DNA of 64,000 nucleotides from an uncultured Bacteroidia bacterium (GTDB lineage Bacteria > Bacteroidota > Bacteroidia > NS11-12g > UBA9320), in the NCBI GenBank assembly GCA_943787465.1, contig CALSMN010000005.1:62001-126000 (forward strand), read 5' to 3'. Under the pieces are notes generated by a model. That model was not told where the DNA came from, did no database searches, and saw nothing but the letters and a program-made list of their open reading frames with translations. This document shows, one piece after another, positions 10,101 to 20,753 of the stretch (positions are counted from its first letter, which is position 1; each line of letters begins with the position of its first letter). A program made the position numbers and the translations under genes.

Positions 10101-11337
10101 AACTGATTTTTCTCAAATCAATTCGCCAAGTGTTATAGATTCATATGAGTGGTTACTTGATGGTAATAAGATATCAACTAGTAGAAATCCAGTATTTATT
10201 CCAACCAATGTTGGAACTCACGTGCTTAAGTTAAGAACTCTAAGTTCAGAAGGATGTATAGATAGTATTCAACAGTTTTTTGAAGTCTATCCATTACCTA
10301 CTAGTTCTTTTAATGCTTCAAATACTTGTTTTGGAAGCCAAACGAATTTAATGAATACAAGCACAATTAGTGCAGGTACTATTACTTCAAATAATTGGAG
10401 TTTAGATGGCAAAACATTTATTAGTTCTGATGTTATTTATAATTTCCCATCAGTAGGTTCATATGCTGTGGAACTAATAACAATGAGTGATAAAGGATGT
10501 AAAGACACGCTATTGAAAGATATCGAAATTGACCCATTACCAGTCATATCATTATTTACTAATTCGGATACGGGTTGTATACCTTTTTCATTATCCATTA
10601 TTAATAATTCAACAATTTCATCAGGCACAATTGACACATATAATTATGATTTTGGCGATGGTAATTCAGGTTCTGGCCTCAATCCAACATACACCTATAC
10701 CAGTCCAGGTACTTATCAAATTAAAATTAGCGCTATTTCGGATCAAGGATGTATAGATTCAATAGTAAGAAATGAGTTAATCGTTGTTTTTGATAATCCA
10801 ATAGCCGATTTTGTCTATAGTCCAGATGAACCATCTACACTTAAAAATAGTATTGCACTTAAAGATAGCTCCTCACTTGACGCTATTCAATGGTCTTGGA
10901 CTGTTACCGACAAATCGAACAATGTATTCAGTTATGAGGGAAAAACTACAGAGCATACATTTGCAGATTCTGGAATATACAATATATCTCTACGAATTTT
11001 AAATAAAGAGGGATGTTTTGATGAAATTACTAAAACAGTATATGTAAGTGCCGATATATTTATTCATATTCCTAATAGTTTTTCACCTAATGATGATGGT
11101 ATAAATGACACCTATGGACTATCTGGTATGATTCAAGGCGTATATAAAATGGAGATGGATATTTATAATTTATGGGGTGAAAAAATTTTCCATTCAAATA
11201 ATGTAAATGATCGGTGGGATGGAACTTTCGAAAGTAAACCCGTTCAGCAGGGCGTTTATTTTTTCAAAGTAAAATATACCAATCCTAAACAAACACGTTG
11301 GTTTTATAACAGTGGTGAAATTCATTTGTTGAGGTGA
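7159..11337 (+). CDS. Large secreted protein: IgGFc-binding-like N-terminal region, tandem PKD-like modules, gliding-motility-associated (T9SS type B) C-terminal domain
   Basis: N-term GKDFWVGFMKHREGSG; PKD motif WEWDFGDGNTSTSQNPTHIYKDTGTFTAKLYV; repeated Cys-containing modules; C-term IPNSFSPNDDGINDTYGLSGM...NLWGEKIFHS...WDGTFESKPVQQGVYFFKVKY. Confidence 0.9.
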   Translation: MNRYFTVGALLSRLILIFTFLFLINSSSTAQSKSNKGKDFWVGFMKHREGSGSRTSLYITSDSSTTGTVSVPGQSWSQSFSVTANAITVVTIPSTYSYNDCSDCITSKGVHITSAKDVIVYAHHYQDDQSDATLVLPTRTLGKNYFIVGYNQVSFGSSGRNTFGIVAVKDDTKIKITPNQTISKNGGGTLAANVPYYITLDAGEFYQGVASSGAFSADLTGSSIEVIDTGSTANCRTIAVFSGSSYLSINSGCGGLASGDNLIEQMYPTNSWGSRFVLVPALGRTGDNYRFIASEDKTEVIVFNTGSAPDILYLDKGEFGEITNETKIRNVIATKPIMAVQFQRTASCDGGFGSNLGDPSMTVLNPLEQTLKDITLYSSQYYDIDNHYINVVIPTSATSTFTVDGASKSFTTVPNNANYSYSRFQVSAGTHRLKAAAGFIATAYGEGRYESYGYAAGANIKDLTAKASVSNSTQNTISATCLGRPTKFKGSAEYTATKWEWDFGDGNTSTSQNPTHIYKDTGTFTAKLYVYKPSYDGCSNYDSAFVEVNVYDNPVAKIAYGSICDSSFVTFNDVSIIPTKEERLTSIWNIDNDPTKYTKDITHYFDTIGKFQLRMEVITKNQCKDTILDSLFVNPNPIAGFDYSDVCYFDSSYFKNTSTLLIGSIKKYDWEFSSFGGDTTESPSFFYQDSGTYTITLTVTSDSGCSNTIDHSVFKYPYFDVSFSYNDTCLGIMNEFKNTTQIDKGIFTDTMWSTSTLDTSYQFDFDKQFNSPGQYTIKLVMEQDSFCRDSFVQDVTVNPLAKPNFIVNSTCFGDSTQFVDASLLTTGNYSISWDLDDGYTSSKDSVKVLYSSGGTKTIKLKILTDKGCSTDTTENIMITNPSISDINVINICNGLTQTISSTNVMGSDSFSIYNWEINGSFVSSDSMFDYQAINVGKNYIQLNVLTKNGCSINYQDSFVVHSVQSSSFLISNECLNIPISATDFSQINSPSVIDSYEWLLDGNKISTSRNPVFIPTNVGTHVLKLRTLSSEGCIDSIQQFFEVYPLPTSSFNASNTCFGSQTNLMNTSTISAGTITSNNWSLDGKTFISSDVIYNFPSVGSYAVELITMSDKGCKDTLLKDIEIDPLPVISLFTNSDTGCIPFSLSIINNSTISSGTIDTYNYDFGDGNSGSGLNPTYTYTSPGTYQIKISAISDQGCIDSIVRNELIVVFDNPIADFVYSPDEPSTLKNSIALKDSSSLDAIQWSWTVTDKSNNVFSYEGKTTEHTFADSGIYNISLRILNKEGCFDEITKTVYVSADIFIHIPNSFSPNDDGINDTYGLSGMIQGVYKMEMDIYNLWGEKIFHSNNVNDRWDGTFESKPVQQGVYFFKVKYTNPKQTRWFYNSGEIHLLR

Positions 11338-11380
11338 TTTATTATTAGGCTATACCATACGATTGTTCTAACATTGCCAA

Positions 11381-11869
11381 ATGAAAAATTACTTTTTTAT
11401 ATTATTTTTTGTTATCATTTCGTGTCAAAATAAAACGATGTCAGAAAATCAAATCCCTTCATTTAATTTTAAGACTATCGATGATAAACTAGTGTCAACT
11501 GATTCCCTATTAGGTGAAGCAACCATTATTTGTGTATGGGCAACGTGGTGCGGAGATTGTATTCGAGAAATACCCGAACTTAATGAATTGGTAGTTAAAT
11601 ACAAAAATAATGATAAAGTCAATTTTATAGCTTTTAGTGATGAGGATGAAGAAACAGTCAGAAAATCACTTAAAAAGTTTCCATTTCATTTTGATCATAT
11701 TGTAAATTCCAAAAGCTACAGCGATCAGTTAAAAACTGGAGTAGTTAAACATTTTCCTCAAGTTATTGTTGTAGATGATAACTTGAATGTTGTTTTTGAG
11801 GTTACTGAAAATAAACAGAAAATTTTTGACACCTTAGATCTACACATTCAGGATATTATTTCAAAATAG
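11381..11869 (+). CDS. TlpA/thioredoxin-like lipoprotein
   Basis: Lipobox-like FVIISCQNK; VWATWCGDCIREIPELNELV with redox CxxC. Confidence 0.88.
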   Translation: MKNYFFILFFVIISCQNKTMSENQIPSFNFKTIDDKLVSTDSLLGEATIICVWATWCGDCIREIPELNELVVKYKNNDKVNFIAFSDEDEETVRKSLKKFPFHFDHIVNSKSYSDQLKTGVVKHFPQVIVVDDNLNVVFEVTENKQKIFDTLDLHIQDIISK

Positions 11870-11874
11870 ATCCA

Positions 11875-13056
11875 TTGAAATCAAACAATAATGTTGCTTC
11901 AACCAATAGAACTTTACATATTGTAGATTCTGTCGACTTAGTAGATTCTAATAATTGGAATTTCATTTTACCATCTCAAAATATTTATTTATCTATACCT
12001 TATTTAAAAGCAATAGAAGATGGTTTAACTAAAGCAGAGTTTAGATATGTTGTTTTTCTAGATAATAATTCTGATGTAATAGGAATAGCTTACTTTCAAC
12101 TTCTTTGGATTACAAAAAATGAGATTAATAGCCATGCTCTAGTAAATAAATTTGGAAGAGCTTTTCCAAAATCAATCATCGAACAACTCAAATCAAGAAT
12201 ACTAATTTGTGGCAATGCTTTTGCAACAGGTGAGAACGGTTTTTATTTTTCATCCACTATTGGTACTAGTGAAAAAATTCAATTACTAAATCAAGCATTT
12301 GAAAGAGTAGTTAAAGCAGAAAAACAAAAGCAAAAGCCTATTTCAATTGCTTTAATTAAAGAATTTTGGTCAACATCCAATATATATAATACCTTTAGTA
12401 AAGTTAGTTTCCATGAGTTAATGATTGATGTGAATATGGTTGTTGATTTGGATTCAAGGTGGCGAACATTCGATGACTATTTATTTTCTTTAAATTCCAA
12501 GTTTAGAACCAAAGCCAAACAAGTATTTAATAAATCTGATAAACTTGAAATAGTTGATTTTGATTGTGAGTCAATCTTAGAACGAATAAATGACATTAAT
12601 GAACTTTATCATGGTATGGTAGATAAAGCTAATTTCTCATTTGGTAGACTCAATGCAAATACATTTTTATTACTTAAAAAGACATTAAAGGATTCCTTTT
12701 ATTTTAAAGCTTATCTTTTAAATAATCAACTCATTGGATTTGCTACAGCAACTCACTTTGATAATATATTAGACGGAAATTTCATTGGTATAGATCATCG
12801 GTTCGTGAAAGATTATGCCTTGTACCAACGTATTCTTTATGATTTTATTGATTTTGGTATAAAATGTAAATCAAAAGTTATACGGCTTGGACGAACAGCA
12901 GAAGAAATTAAAAGTGGAGTAGGGGCTTTGCCTAAAAATATGACGTTTTATGCAAAACACCAATCTAAATTTTTTAATCTAATATTGACTCCATTTTTAA
13001 AAAAAGTCAAACCTTCTGAATACAACATTAGGCAGCCATTCAAAAAGAAAAATTAA
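11875..13056 (+). CDS. GNAT-like N-acetyltransferase (Bacteroidota type); apparent TTG start
   Basis: FKAYLLNNQLIGFATATHFDNILDGNFIGIDHRFVKDYALYQRILYDFIDFGI resembles GNAT/FemAB-like folds. Confidence 0.65.
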   Translation: MKSNNNVASTNRTLHIVDSVDLVDSNNWNFILPSQNIYLSIPYLKAIEDGLTKAEFRYVVFLDNNSDVIGIAYFQLLWITKNEINSHALVNKFGRAFPKSIIEQLKSRILICGNAFATGENGFYFSSTIGTSEKIQLLNQAFERVVKAEKQKQKPISIALIKEFWSTSNIYNTFSKVSFHELMIDVNMVVDLDSRWRTFDDYLFSLNSKFRTKAKQVFNKSDKLEIVDFDCESILERINDINELYHGMVDKANFSFGRLNANTFLLLKKTLKDSFYFKAYLLNNQLIGFATATHFDNILDGNFIGIDHRFVKDYALYQRILYDFIDFGIKCKSKVIRLGRTAEEIKSGVGALPKNMTFYAKHQSKFFNLILTPFLKKVKPSEYNIRQPFKKKN

Positions 13057-13670
13057 AAAGATAGAATAACTTTGGCTAGTATAAATAAAGCTATTGTTAT
13101 AAGAACTAATCCTAAAATTTTTGAAAAAACAACTAGCTTATTTGACTTTAAGTATTTAGATATTGAAACGGCAGCAAAAACTTTTAATATATCTGTTGAA
13201 AATATTCCAAATAGAATGCCAATAATAAATGTATAAACATCAAATTTTTCGGTAAATTTTTGATTTCCTATAGCAATAAATCCTATCCAAATTAAAAAAA
13301 CTGCCGGATTTATAAAATTTATTGAAAAACCTTGAATAAAGGTCTTTAAAGATTGCTTACTAGGTAATTTTGAGTTCTGAGTGGGTAATTCTATAGGTTT
13401 TATTATGAATGAAATTCCTATAAATATTAATATAGCAATACCAAATAACTGGAAGCCTAATTGGTTAACATAATAAATCAAGAATTCTTGAGACAATAAA
13501 AGACAGATAATAACGACTATAATATCACTGGTTATTATACCTAATGCAGTTAGAATACCATATAATTTTCTTCCTTGCATTGAATTTTTTAACAGAGTAA
13601 AAAAAACAGGACCAATCATTAATGCTGTACCAAAACCTAAAGCAATTCCATGAATCAGAGGTGATACCAT
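13053..13670 (-). CDS. LysE-family translocator
   Basis: IHGIALGFGTALMIGPVFFTLLKNSMQGRK...FLIWIGFIAIG; multiple TM segments. Confidence 0.82.
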   Translation of the reverse strand: MVSPLIHGIALGFGTALMIGPVFFTLLKNSMQGRKLYGILTALGIITSDIIVVIICLLLSQEFLIYYVNQLGFQLFGIAILIFIGISFIIKPIELPTQNSKLPSKQSLKTFIQGFSINFINPAVFLIWIGFIAIGNQKFTEKFDVYTFIIGILFGIFSTDILKVFAAVSISKYLKSNKLVVFSKILGLVLITIALFILAKVILSF

Positions 13671-13979
13671 TTATTTAAGATATTTATGATCAGTATAGAA
13701 CGTTCCGAAAGGAATAAATGCAGCAATTAAAATAATCCCAAAATCATAAGTAGACCATTTTTTTTGTTGCTTAATTATTAACGCAAAGAAAAGGTATGAT
13801 AGAAACAAAATACCATGCGGCATACCAAGTACTTTTACAATACTATCATTACCAGAAAGATATTTCAACGGAACACCGATTCCGATTAATCCAATAAAAG
13901 ATAATCCTTCAAGAAATCCAATAATTCTAAACGCTTTAAGCATACACAAATGTAATATATACTTCTTAGTGTGCGCCAA
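13671..13979 (-). CDS. DUF3817-like membrane protein
   Basis: FRIIGFLEGLSFIGLIGIGVPLKYLSGND...LGMPHGILFLSYLFFAL. Confidence 0.8.
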   Translation of the reverse strand: MAHTKKYILHLCMLKAFRIIGFLEGLSFIGLIGIGVPLKYLSGNDSIVKVLGMPHGILFLSYLFFALIIKQQKKWSTYDFGIILIAAFIPFGTFYTDHKYLK

Positions 13980-14020
13980 TTGTCCTATAATTTATATTAT
14001 GTTAACTAGTAGGAATAATA

Positions 14021-14052
14021 AAAAAGGGAAAATATGATAGATCCCCCTTTTT
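14021..14052 (-). terminator. Weak candidate intrinsic terminator for the minus-strand TPR gene
   Basis: AAAAAGGG ... CCCTTTTT inverted arms just past the stop at 14059; long loop. Confidence 0.4.
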
Positions 14053-14058
14053 ATAGTA

Positions 14059-15264
14059 TTAATTGTTACTTTCTAAATAAGCTTTCATTTCGTTGAATTT
14101 ATCCATCTGATTCAATCGCGCATAGATTTTTTTCATTGTTTTGGCTAACTCAAGTTTGTCATTAGGATCTAACTCTGTATTATTATTGAAAACATTCTCA
14201 AATTCAACGACAGCTTTTTTATAATGTCCGTCAATTTCTAATTCCTTTTTTTCGATAATACTAGGCTTGTATTCTCCATTGAGCTCCTCTACAATTTTTT
14301 GTACTTTGACCAAGTATATCAATCCTTTGTTGTATGCTGCATCATAATATGTTGGATCAATTTCTAATATTTTATCATAATCAGCTTCAGCTTTGTCTGA
14401 TTCTTCTAACCCTTCATAGCTGATAGCTCTTGCAAAATAATATATTGTATTTCCTGGATCATCATTTATGGCTATATTTAATTTTTCAATGAGTTCTTTA
14501 CTTCTTCCTTGCTTTAGAAAGATATCTAACTCCATATTTATTAATGTTTTATCAGTTTCGTTGAATGATTTTCCATTGCTAATAGTGGTTAAAGCTCCAG
14601 TTGTATCTCCTTCATTTAACTGAATATTAGCAAGACTACTGAATATAAATGTTTCTGTAGATCCACCATCAATAAGCTTTTGAAAGACCTTTTTTGCATC
14701 ATCCACTCTACCGTCATTCAAAGCAGAAAATCCCATCATTTTTTCTAATTCTGCTGTAGTTAAATTATTTCGTTTAAGTAATCCATCAAAGTCGTATTTC
14801 ATTAAAGGTACCGCTAAGTTAAACTCTTCATATGCTTTTGAAAAATTTTCAGCTTGATATGATTTATAAGCTCTATTGTATAAGCCTATAGCTACATTTA
14901 ATAAATTCGCTTCTGCATCTTTCGTTACCCTATTTTTTACATCTGTTGAAATTGCATTTTGGAACGCTTCAAGGGCAATCAGTATTGCGTCAGGATTATT
15001 ACTTGAAAGTTCATTATTTAGCGTTGATATTTTAAGAAAGGTTAAACCTCTATAATACCACATTTTAGGATCATTCGAAGTTTTAGGATTTTCTTTTGTT
15101 TCATTGGCCCATTTGATAAGATTGTCGTAATCTCGATCGCTGTCTGGCTTAGTCATATCTTCCAGTTCCATTTTCATGGATTCTACAGTGAATTTTTGTG
15201 CACGAACTGATGATCCAATAAAGATCAAAATTGCTAAAACTAAAAAATTTTTATGTATTGTCAT
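14059..15264 (-). CDS. Secreted TPR-repeat protein (start likely 15264 rather than 15309)
   Basis: [23 protein letters not shown] signal peptide begins at the ATG at 15264; TPR-like [28 protein letters not shown]. Confidence 0.82.
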   Translation of the reverse strand: MTIHKNFLVLAILIFIGSSVRAQKFTVESMKMELEDMTKPDSDRDYDNLIKWANETKENPKTSNDPKMWYYRGLTFLKISTLNNELSSNNPDAILIALEAFQNAISTDVKNRVTKDAEANLLNVAIGLYNRAYKSYQAENFSKAYEEFNLAVPLMKYDFDGLLKRNNLTTAELEKMMGFSALNDGRVDDAKKVFQKLIDGGSTETFIFSSLANIQLNEGDTTGALTTISNGKSFNETDKTLINMELDIFLKQGRSKELIEKLNIAINDDPGNTIYYFARAISYEGLEESDKAEADYDKILEIDPTYYDAAYNKGLIYLVKVQKIVEELNGEYKPSIIEKKELEIDGHYKKAVVEFENVFNNNTELDPNDKLELAKTMKKIYARLNQMDKFNEMKAYLESNN

Positions 15265-17812
15265 GGTTATTGTTTTCTGGTTTGTCCAGTGTGTCATTAT
15301 TTTGTTCATTATCTTCTATGGTTGAAATGTTGGAATCATTTAATTCTTCATTTTCTTCCTCTACTTTAGGTACTTTGGCGACAGATGCAATATCATCATT
15401 ATCTCTAATTTTAATGAGTCTAACTCCTTGAGTTGCCCTTCCCATAACTCTAACATCCTCCATTTTCATACGAATTGTTATTCCATTTCGTGTAATAATC
15501 ATCAGGTTATTTTCATCTGTTACATCTTTAATAGAGATCAATGATCCTGTTTTTTCAGTTATACTGAGTGTTTTTACTCCTTTTCCTCCCCTACCCGTGA
15601 TTCGATAATCATCTATATCTGTCCGTTTACCATATCCTTTTTCTGAAACTACCATAATAGATGTATCGTTATCTGAACTATCATTAACACAAACCATTCC
15701 AATAACTTCATCTTGATCACTTTCAAGTCGAACTCCTCTTACCCCAGCAGCCGTTCGACCCATAGGTCTTACATTGGACTCATTAAAACGAATTGCTTTG
15801 CCACTCTTTTTAGCTAGAAGTATTTCGGCTGTTCCATTTGTGAGTTTTGCTTCTAATAATTGATCTCCATCTCGAACTGTAATGGCATTAATTCCATTTG
15901 TTCTTGGTCTAGAGTATTGTTCCAATGTTGTTTTCTTGATTGTACCATTTTTAGTACACATTACGATATAATTACTATTCACATAATCTTCATCTTTAAG
16001 GTTACCAGTTGCAACAAAAGCCCTAACGGTATCATCAGGTGGTATATTAATCAGATTTTGAATGGCTCTACCTTGCGAAACTTTACTTCCAACGGGTATT
16101 TCATATACCTTCATCCAAAAACATCTTCCTTGATCTGTAAATAATAGAATATAATTATGAGTCATGGTAACAAAAAGATGTTCCACAAAATCTTGATCAC
16201 GGTGTTTTACTCCTTTATTGCCTGTACCGCCTCTACTTTGAGATTTGTATTCAGTGAGAGGTGTTCGCTTTATATATCCCATATTAGATATAGTAACTAC
16301 CATTTCTTCATTAGCAATAAGGTCTTCAATATTTATTTCACCTGCGTCAAATTCAATTGATGTTCTTCTTTCATCGCCATATTTGTCTTTCATTTCAAGC
16401 AATTCATCTTTGATGATTTGCATTCTTCTTGGCTCATTGATTAAAATATCTTTTAAATCAGCAATGGTTGCCATCAGTTCTGCATATTCATCTCTAACTT
16501 TCTCTATTTCGAGGCCCGTTAATTTTTGTAGCCTCATATCAAGTATTGCTTTTGCTTGAATTTGAGATAATTCAAACTCTGACATTAACCCATTTCTGGC
16601 TTCATCAGCATTTTTTGAGGCTCTAATTAATTTAATAACAGCATCTAAATTGTCTAATGCTATAATTAAACCTTCAAGTATATGCGCTCTTTTTTCTGCC
16701 TCTTTAAGCAAATATTCTGTTCTTCTAACAACAACCTCGTGCCGATGATCCACATAGTGATGAATCATATTCTTAAGATTCAACATTTCTGGCTTACCCT
16801 TTACTAGTGCTATATTGTTGACACTGAAACTCGTTTGAAGAGGTGTATATTTGTAAAGTTTATTTAAAACAATATTTGGAATAGCGTCTCTTTTTAGATC
16901 AAAAACTATACGAAGTCCTTGCCTGCCGCTTTCATCTCGTACTTCACTAATGCCCTCAATTACTTTATCATTTACAAGATCCACTGCCTTGATGATGATT
17001 TGAGATGGACTTACTTGATAAGGCACTTCTGTAATAACGATTTGCTCTTTACCTGTTTTTGTTAAGTCAAATTCTGCTTTACCACGCATTACTATACGAC
17101 CTCTTCCGGTCTCAAATGCATTTTTAACACCTTCTGTACCGTATATTATTCCTCCAGTTGGAAAATCAGGAGCTTTCACATGTTCCATTAGTCCTTCTAT
17201 TGTAATATCACGATCATCAATATAGGCTATGGTTCCATCTATAACTTCTGAAAGATTATGAGGAGCCATGTTAGTAGCCATTCCTACTGCGATACCCGCA
17301 GCACCATTGACTAATAAATTAGGTATACGTGATGGAAGTACAGTAGGCTCGGATAAACTCTCATCAAAATTTGGTCTAAAGTCTACCGTGTCTTTATCTA
17401 TGTCTGCAAGCATATCCTCTGCTACTTTTCGCATTCTTGCTTCCGTATATCGCATAGCTGCTGGAGGATCTCCATCTATACTTCCAAAGTTACCTTGACC
17501 ATCTACCATTGGGTAACGTAAACTCCAGTCTTGTGCCATACGAACCATAGTGTCATATACAGAGGAATCACCATGTGGATGATATTTTCCAAGCACCTCT
17601 CCTACTATTCTAGCAGATTTTTTGTAAGGTCTGTTACTAGCTAGACCAAGCTCAGTCATGCCATATAATACTCTTCTATGTACCGGTTTCAAACCATCCC
17701 TAACATCGGGTAATGCACGAGATACAATAACTGACATCGAATAATCGATGTAAGCGGTTTTCATTTCGTCCTCAATATTGATAGGTATTATCTTTTCGTT
17801 TTCTGAATTCAT
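15251..17812 (-). CDS. gyrA: DNA gyrase subunit A
   Basis: [70 protein letters not shown], GyrA-box-containing CTD. Confidence 0.97.
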   Translation of the reverse strand: MNSENEKIIPINIEDEMKTAYIDYSMSVIVSRALPDVRDGLKPVHRRVLYGMTELGLASNRPYKKSARIVGEVLGKYHPHGDSSVYDTMVRMAQDWSLRYPMVDGQGNFGSIDGDPPAAMRYTEARMRKVAEDMLADIDKDTVDFRPNFDESLSEPTVLPSRIPNLLVNGAAGIAVGMATNMAPHNLSEVIDGTIAYIDDRDITIEGLMEHVKAPDFPTGGIIYGTEGVKNAFETGRGRIVMRGKAEFDLTKTGKEQIVITEVPYQVSPSQIIIKAVDLVNDKVIEGISEVRDESGRQGLRIVFDLKRDAIPNIVLNKLYKYTPLQTSFSVNNIALVKGKPEMLNLKNMIHHYVDHRHEVVVRRTEYLLKEAEKRAHILEGLIIALDNLDAVIKLIRASKNADEARNGLMSEFELSQIQAKAILDMRLQKLTGLEIEKVRDEYAELMATIADLKDILINEPRRMQIIKDELLEMKDKYGDERRTSIEFDAGEINIEDLIANEEMVVTISNMGYIKRTPLTEYKSQSRGGTGNKGVKHRDQDFVEHLFVTMTHNYILLFTDQGRCFWMKVYEIPVGSKVSQGRAIQNLINIPPDDTVRAFVATGNLKDEDYVNSNYIVMCTKNGTIKKTTLEQYSRPRTNGINAITVRDGDQLLEAKLTNGTAEILLAKKSGKAIRFNESNVRPMGRTAAGVRGVRLESDQDEVIGMVCVNDSSDNDTSIMVVSEKGYGKRTDIDDYRITGRGGKGVKTLSITEKTGSLISIKDVTDENNLMIITRNGITIRMKMEDVRVMGRATQGVRLIKIRDNDDIASVAKVPKVEEENEELNDSNISTIEDNEQNNDTLDKPENNNHDNT

Positions 17813-17939
17813 TTAATTCATGTATAATTATGATGTGCAATCTATATGCTTAATGTTTGATATGGATAGCTTTAAGGGCTAAAATATTCACATTATTCCA
17901 ACTAGTATGGGGATAAAAAATAAATGCTATGAATGTATG

Positions 17940-18752
17940 CTAATCAAATACCCTCAATAATCTTTTTTTCCCTTGAAAATCATTTCTCCATTCATACTTC
18001 AATTTGTTTTTTTCTAACCATTTTTCTAAATCATGAGTATAAAATTCACTGGTTTCAAAATATAAAATTGACCTATTTTTTATTGTTTTATTGATAATAG
18101 TTTTATAAAAAATCAGTGGATCATTATCAGCTACAAAGAGTGCTTCGTGAGGTTCAAAATCCAATACGTTTTGATGGATAGAAGATTTCTCCTTTACTGC
18201 TATATAGGGAGGATTAGATACTATGATATCGAATTTATCTAGTGTGTCTGTTAATATATTACATGTAAAAAAATGTACATCAATTTCTAGTTTTTTAGCA
18301 TTGGATTTAGCAACGGATAATGCCTCTTGTGATATATCGCAAGCTGAGATTTTTGCTTTAGGTAAATGTTTTTTTAGTGTGAGTGCAATGCAACCACTTC
18401 CTGTTCCTATATCAAGGATATGTACATTTTTATTCTGTTCATTTTGTATCACCCAATGAACCAATTCTTCCGTTTCTGGACGAGGGATAAGCACATTTTT
18501 ATTTACATAGAGTAACTGAGAATAAAATGATGTTTCTTGTGTTATATATTGGATCGGCTTACCAGCCTTCAATTCTACTAATACATCAATATATGTCTCT
18601 TTTAAAAGAGTTTCTAATCCAAGAATAACATCCGTTTTATTCCTTCTTTCTAACCATTGAATTGCTATGTAGAATATATTTTCAGATTCCCCGTAGCTAT
18701 AGATCTCTTTTAATTCATCGATGTACAAGGCTTTTATAAGACTCAACTTCAT
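17940..18752 (-). CDS. prmC: Peptide chain release factor N5-glutamine methyltransferase
   Basis: VLIPRPETEELVHW, LDIGTGSGCIAL, FDIIVSNPPYI (NPPY motif). Confidence 0.95.
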   Translation of the reverse strand: MKLSLIKALYIDELKEIYSYGESENIFYIAIQWLERRNKTDVILGLETLLKETYIDVLVELKAGKPIQYITQETSFYSQLLYVNKNVLIPRPETEELVHWVIQNEQNKNVHILDIGTGSGCIALTLKKHLPKAKISACDISQEALSVAKSNAKKLEIDVHFFTCNILTDTLDKFDIIVSNPPYIAVKEKSSIHQNVLDFEPHEALFVADNDPLIFYKTIINKTIKNRSILYFETSEFYTHDLEKWLEKNKLKYEWRNDFQGKKRLLRVFD

Positions 18753-18860
18753 TGTATTGCAAATTAAGATAGTTATTTCCCTTTTGGGTCAATTTTTTAA
18801 TTTATCTAAAACATGACTTAATTAGATTCTTTATATCATAAGATTTATAACTTTGAAGAG

Positions 18861-19886
18861 GTGAATGCAGATCAAATATTCATGAATCGTTGTTTAGAAC
18901 TTGCTGCTCAAGGCAAGTATTATGTAGCACCAAATCCCATGGTTGGTTGTGTCTTTGTCAAAGATAATATGATTGTTTCTGAAGGATATCATCGTGGATT
19001 TGGTATGCCTCACGCTGAGGTTGATGCCTTCGAGAATTTACCCAATGATATAAATGCTTCTGAATGTGATATTTACGTTAATTTAGAACCTTGCTCCCAT
19101 TTTGGGAAAACTCCTCCATGTGCTGAATTAATAACAAAAATAAGACCCAATCGAATTGTTATCGGTGCTCAAGATCCTAATCCTCTAGTTTCGGGTAAAG
19201 GAATACAACATATGGTAGGCGCTGGAATTACTGTTGTTGAGAATATACTCTCAGATGAATGCATGGGTTTAAATAAATTTTTTTATTCTGCTTATCAAAA
19301 TAAAGTACCCTTTATTACTCTAAAATGGGCAGAGACAAAGGATAGTTTTATTGGGAGACTTGAAAATGATTCTTCTAACAGGAAAATAAGTGACCAAAGA
19401 AATGATGCATTTGTTCACGACCTTAGAGCATCCCACCAGGCAATACTTGTAGGAGCTATTACTTTAACTCAAGACAATCCCTTGTTAAATGTCCGGTATT
19501 CCGATGGTAAAGATCCTATTAAAATAATTTTATCTCCAAACCTATCCATTGATATGGAAGCATCAACATTGAAAATAGGACATACAATTGTATATAATTC
19601 TAAAACATCAATCAAAAAGGATAACGTAGAGTTAGTTTTACTTGAAAACTTTACATTAAGTAATGTTCTCCATGATTTATATCAACGAAATATTCATAGT
19701 GTTTTAGTTGAGGGTGGAGCAAAGACTTTGCAGCATTTTATAGATTTGGAGTACTGGGATGAGATTATTAAGCTTAAATCTAGTGAAAGCTGGAATGATG
19801 GGGTACCTGCTCCACATTTATCCATAGAACCCAATCGAAAAAAAAAATCTTTTAATGATATCATTTCATTCTATAATCGATCTTAG
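18861..19886 (+). CDS. ribD: Bifunctional riboflavin deaminase/reductase
   Basis: MNRCLELAAQGKYYVAPNPMVGCVFV, HAEVDAF, VNLEPCSHFGKTPPCAELI, VEGGAKTLQHFID. GTG start at 18861 or downstream ATG. Confidence 0.95.
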   Translation: MNADQIFMNRCLELAAQGKYYVAPNPMVGCVFVKDNMIVSEGYHRGFGMPHAEVDAFENLPNDINASECDIYVNLEPCSHFGKTPPCAELITKIRPNRIVIGAQDPNPLVSGKGIQHMVGAGITVVENILSDECMGLNKFFYSAYQNKVPFITLKWAETKDSFIGRLENDSSNRKISDQRNDAFVHDLRASHQAILVGAITLTQDNPLLNVRYSDGKDPIKIILSPNLSIDMEASTLKIGHTIVYNSKTSIKKDNVELVLLENFTLSNVLHDLYQRNIHSVLVEGGAKTLQHFIDLEYWDEIIKLKSSESWNDGVPAPHLSIEPNRKKKSFNDIISFYNRS

Positions 19887-20753
19887 ATGTCATTTAGCTA
19901 CCTTTTATTAAGCATAGTATTTAGCACTTTAATTAATTTAATTTTTAATTGGTTTAAGACCTATCAAATTAATAAGATTCAAGCTATTGTAGTCAACTAC
20001 TTTGTGTGTTTTGTAATTGGTTTTTCATTTTCAGATCAAAAAGAGATCATTCGAAACCTATCTACTGAATGGTTTCAATATTGCTTTATTTTAGGAACTT
20101 TATTTGTTGCTATTTTCTTTTGTATGGCATTAACAACCGAAAAGTTTGGAGTAAGCGTAAATGCCGTTAGTACTAAAATGTCTGTAGTTATCCCAGTTAT
20201 TTTTGTAAGTTTTTTTACGGGTGAAAATATCTCATTTGTATTTGTAATAGGTCTCATTTTTTCATTGATCAGTATATATTTGATTACTCAAAAAGAAAAA
20301 AGCACGTGGTCTAAAAAGTTGACTTATCTACCTATTTTGGTCTTTTTAGGTAGTGGAACAATAGATACATCTTTAAAAATTTTAGAATCATCGTATAGTC
20401 ATGAAATTCCTTTAAGTACCATCACTTATTCTATTTTTTTGGGTGCATTTATTATTGGATTTTTTGTATTGCTACTAACATCATATTTTAAATTTAATCA
20501 ATGGAACACAAAAAGTACAATGGCAGGAATTGTATTAGGAGTGCCAAACTATTTTTCCATCTTTTTTTTATTGTACTCTATACAAGCATTCAGTATGAAA
20601 AGTAGCTTTGTCTTTGGAATAAACAATATTGCTATTGTGTTGTTAAGCACCATATTTTCCGTAATCATTTTTAAGGAAAAATTATCCTTTAAAAATAAGT
20701 TAGGTATTTTTACTTCTGTTTTATCCATTATTTTGATTGCCTATGCAAGCTAA
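19887..20753 (+). CDS. EamA/DMT-like membrane transporter
   Basis: Ten-TM-like hydrophobic profile; terminal NNIAIVLLSTIFSVIIFKEKLSFKNKLGIFTSVLSIILIAYA typical of DMT transporters. Confidence 0.72.
   Translation: MSFSYLLLSIVFSTLINLIFNWFKTYQINKIQAIVVNYFVCFVIGFSFSDQKEIIRNLSTEWFQYCFILGTLFVAIFFCMALTTEKFGVSVNAVSTKMSVVIPVIFVSFFTGENISFVFVIGLIFSLISIYLITQKEKSTWSKKLTYLPILVFLGSGTIDTSLKILESSYSHEIPLSTITYSIFLGAFIIGFFVLLLTSYFKFNQWNTKSTMAGIVLGVPNYFSIFFLLYSIQAFSMKSSFVFGINNIAIVLLSTIFSVIIFKEKLSFKNKLGIFTSVLSIILIAYAS

Noticed and set aside
15860-16559. Plus-strand ORFs opposite gyrA (15860..16144, 16157..16360, 16245..16559, 17268..17498)
   Set aside because: Antisense shadows of gyrA, a highly conserved gene; no independent support.
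18848-18855. TAACTTTG, a match to the Bacteroidota -7 box (TAnnTTTG) just upstream of ribD GTG at 18861
   Set aside because: No convincing -33 TTTG/TTG at the expected spacing, and 8-bp matches are expected by chance in AT-rich DNA.
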